This document shows positions 5,195 to 6,284 of a DNA stretch of 6,284 nucleotides, one piece after another (position 1 is the first letter of the stretch; every line of letters starts with the position of its first letter). Location of the stretch: the NCBI GenBank assembly GCA_007571185.1, contig RKRX01000142.1, positions 1 through 6,284 of the forward strand, written 5' to 3'. This DNA comes from Oceanicaulis sp. Its GTDB lineage: Bacteria; Pseudomonadota; Alphaproteobacteria; Caulobacterales; Maricaulaceae. The notes below the pieces were generated by a model, which had not been told where the DNA came from, did no database searches, and worked only from the letters and a program-made list of their open reading frames with translations. Both the position numbers and the translations under genes were made by a program.

Positions 5195-5653
5195 TCAAAT
5201 TTCGCGCGAGGCGGAAGTCGCCGAAAAGATGGCATCGGCACATTTGACGCCATTAACCCGGGCCTCACCCTTAAATTTGAAGACGCCGCGTCGATTGGCG
5301 GTTACCTCGACCGGTATTTCGAGAATATCACCAGGACGCACCGGACGGCGGAACTTGGCTTGTTCAACACCCATGAAATAAATCACAGTGTTGGAGATAT
5401 CCGCATCAAGGGTTTTCGACATCAGAATCGCGCCGGTCTGAGCCATGGCCTCAATGATCAACACACCAGGCATGACCGGGTTTTCAGGGAAATGGCCCTG
5501 AAAGTGCGGTTCTGCAGCAGAAACGCATTTGAATCCGACGATGGATTTTCCAGGCATATAGGCTTCAGCCCGATCCACCAGAAGGAACGGATAGCGATGG
5601 GGCAACCGACGCAGGATTTCATCAGGACCGATGGTCTGGTTGTCGTTGCTCAT
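5195..5653 (-). CDS. fabZ: 3-hydroxyacyl-[acyl-carrier-protein] dehydratase FabZ
   Basis: FabZ is a cytoplasmic hot-dog-fold enzyme that dehydrates 3-hydroxyacyl-ACP to trans-2-enoyl-ACP in fatty acid elongation. It competes with LpxA and LpxD for 3-hydroxyacyl-ACP, which explains its place among the lipid A genes. At 152 residues it is a normal length. The N-terminal helix IGPDEILRRLPHRYPFLLVD is typical. The active-site stretch HFQGHFPENPVMPGV followed by LIIEAMAQTGA contains the catalytic His54 and Glu68. FRRPVRPGD lies in the later beta sheet. The ATG at 5653 is preceded by GGAAGG at 7 bases. Its start overlaps the lpxD stop by 4 bases (ATGA), and its stop lies 11 bases before the lpxA start, so the genes are probably cotranscribed and translationally coupled. 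Confidence 0.96.
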   Translation of the reverse strand: MSNDNQTIGPDEILRRLPHRYPFLLVDRAEAYMPGKSIVGFKCVSAAEPHFQGHFPENPVMPGVLIIEAMAQTGAILMSKTLDADISNTVIYFMGVEQAKFRRPVRPGDILEIPVEVTANRRGVFKFKGEARVNGVKCADAIFSATSASREI

Positions 5654-6284
5654 GCCTCACCCTTCCTGCGAGACTTGCTCTCGCGCGCCACGGTGCGGCG
5701 CAACCAGGCAGTTTCCCGCATGAAACTTTGAATCGGCTGTGCGGGGGAACCCGCCCAGGTTTCCCCTGATGGCACATCCTTCATGACGGCGGCATCCGCC
5801 GCCAAACGGGCGCCCTCACCGATCTTGAGATGGTCCGCCACACCCACACGGCCACCGAACCGCGCACCGGCGCCAATAACCGTGCTGCCCGAGATGCCTG
5901 CGAACGCCGCCATGACAGCATAGGCGCCTACATCCACGTTATGACCAATATGACAAAGATTATCGATGCGCGCGCCCTTGCCCAGATGGGTATCTGTCAG
6001 CATGCCCCGATCTATGGTGGTATTCGCCCCCAATGTAACTTCATCCTCAATGACCACACGCCCCAGATGCGGCATGGTGAAGACTTCACCTTCTTCATAA
6101 GCAATCCCAAACCCCGCTTCTCCCCCACCCCCCCCGGAGGACCTCCCGCAGCGCGCCCCAATCCGCCCACACTCTACTCTCGCGCGCCCGCCGATACGGG
6201 TATGTGCGCGGACAACCACCCCCCGCCCGCCACCCACCCTCGCTTCCCTCCGAGCGTCCGCCCCGTCCTCTCCGCCAGCCCTCA
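5650..6284 (-). CDS. lpxD: UDP-3-O-(3-hydroxyacyl)glucosamine N-acyltransferase LpxD, 5'-truncated
   Basis: LpxD adds the second 3-hydroxyacyl chain to the 2-amino group of UDP-3-O-acylglucosamine. Only the C-terminal ~210 codons are present; the uridine-binding domain and the start lie beyond the window. The beta-helix shows GFGIAYEEGEVFTMPHLGRV and VTLGANTTIDRG. IDNLCHIGHNVDVGAYAVM holds the likely catalytic His (codon at 5941-5943), matching E. coli His239. GISGSTVIGAG and the closing DVPSGETWAGSPAQPIQSFMR and LRR helix follow. The stop overlaps the fabZ start by 4 bases. From about 6120 upstream the frame stays open, but the translation becomes a Gly/Arg-rich string with only faint hexapeptide rhythm (VVVRAHTRIGGRARVE), so that part should not be trusted. 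The GTG at 6237 is not the real start. Confidence 0.92.
   Translation of the reverse strand, partial: RAGGEDGADARREARVGGGRGVVVRAHTRIGGRARVECGRIGARCGRSSGGGGGEAGFGIAYEEGEVFTMPHLGRVVIEDEVTLGANTTIDRGMLTDTHLGKGARIDNLCHIGHNVDVGAYAVMAAFAGISGSTVIGAGARFGGRVGVADHLKIGEGARLAADAAVMKDVPSGETWAGSPAQPIQSFMRETAWLRRTVARESKSRRKGEA
6121..6284. other. Anomalous C-rich terminal stretch, probably unreliable sequence
   Basis: By count, about 123 of 164 bases are G or C, mostly C on the plus strand, including a run of C broken by one A at 6122-6135. The coding DNA just before it is much more balanced. In the lpxD frame it yields GGGGG and Arg-rich residues in place of the expected LpxD repeats. The abrupt change at the window end suggests poor base calls at a contig edge rather than biology, though this cannot be proved from the sequence. 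Confidence 0.6.

Noticed and set aside
5184..5243. N-terminal extension of LpxA to 5243
   Set aside because: It overlaps the end of fabZ, adds residues not found in LpxA, and the ATG at 5183 has a good Shine-Dalgarno sequence at ideal spacing.
4260..5381. Plus-strand frames of 198 and 161 codons opposite lpxA and fabZ
   Set aside because: They lie antisense to well-conserved genes and show no recognisable protein motifs or ribosome binding sites.

Overview
The window looks like a piece of a draft alphaproteobacterial chromosome. The evidence is a lipid A gene cluster in the order lpxD-fabZ-lpxA-lpxI-lpxB on the minus strand, which is a typical alphaproteobacterial arrangement. It uses LpxI rather than LpxH for UDP-2,3-diacylglucosamine hydrolysis, and its protein motifs (for example the LIDSWGF and SLVNIA blocks of LpxB) are of alphaproteobacterial style. 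I cannot name a genus. No tRNA, rRNA, CRISPR array or insertion sequence is recognisable.

Right-hand two thirds (2346-6284, minus strand): five co-directional genes, packed with overlaps or gaps of a few bases, form one operon. LpxA acylates UDP-GlcNAc, LpxD (truncated here) adds the second hydroxyacyl chain, LpxI releases lipid X from UDP-2,3-diacylglucosamine, and LpxB joins lipid X to UDP-diacylglucosamine to make the disaccharide. FabZ is the dehydratase that draws on the same 3-hydroxyacyl-ACP pool for fatty acid elongation. The 5' end of lpxD lies beyond the window. The last ~165 bases are abnormally C-rich on the plus strand and do not read as a normal LpxD repeat domain, probably because of poor sequence at a contig end.

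Left-hand third (1-2325, plus strand): two tandem paralogous genes (310 and 306 residues, roughly 60% identical by eye) in a duplicated unit of 1165 bases. About 100 bases of upstream DNA are part of the duplication (84 of 99 positions identical). The proteins have an N-terminal helical domain, a coiled coil, a beta-rich domain with an ITNN...TPGRS.PW...PGG.EP.E signature, and a C-terminal coiled coil. The domain pattern resembles the DUF6694 family, usually described as lipoproteins, but no signal peptide or lipobox is present and in-frame stops rule out an upstream extension. Function is unknown. Parts of both genes, the first especially, are much more AT-rich than the lipid A genes, which fits acquired DNA.

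The most unusual structure is the duplicated leader. Each copy has a 22-codon open frame whose TGA overlaps the ATG of the following gene (ATGA), a palindrome, and an overlapping small hairpin followed by TTTT, all just upstream of a good Shine-Dalgarno sequence. This is the best candidate in the window for something undescribed, but it is an inference from two copies only.
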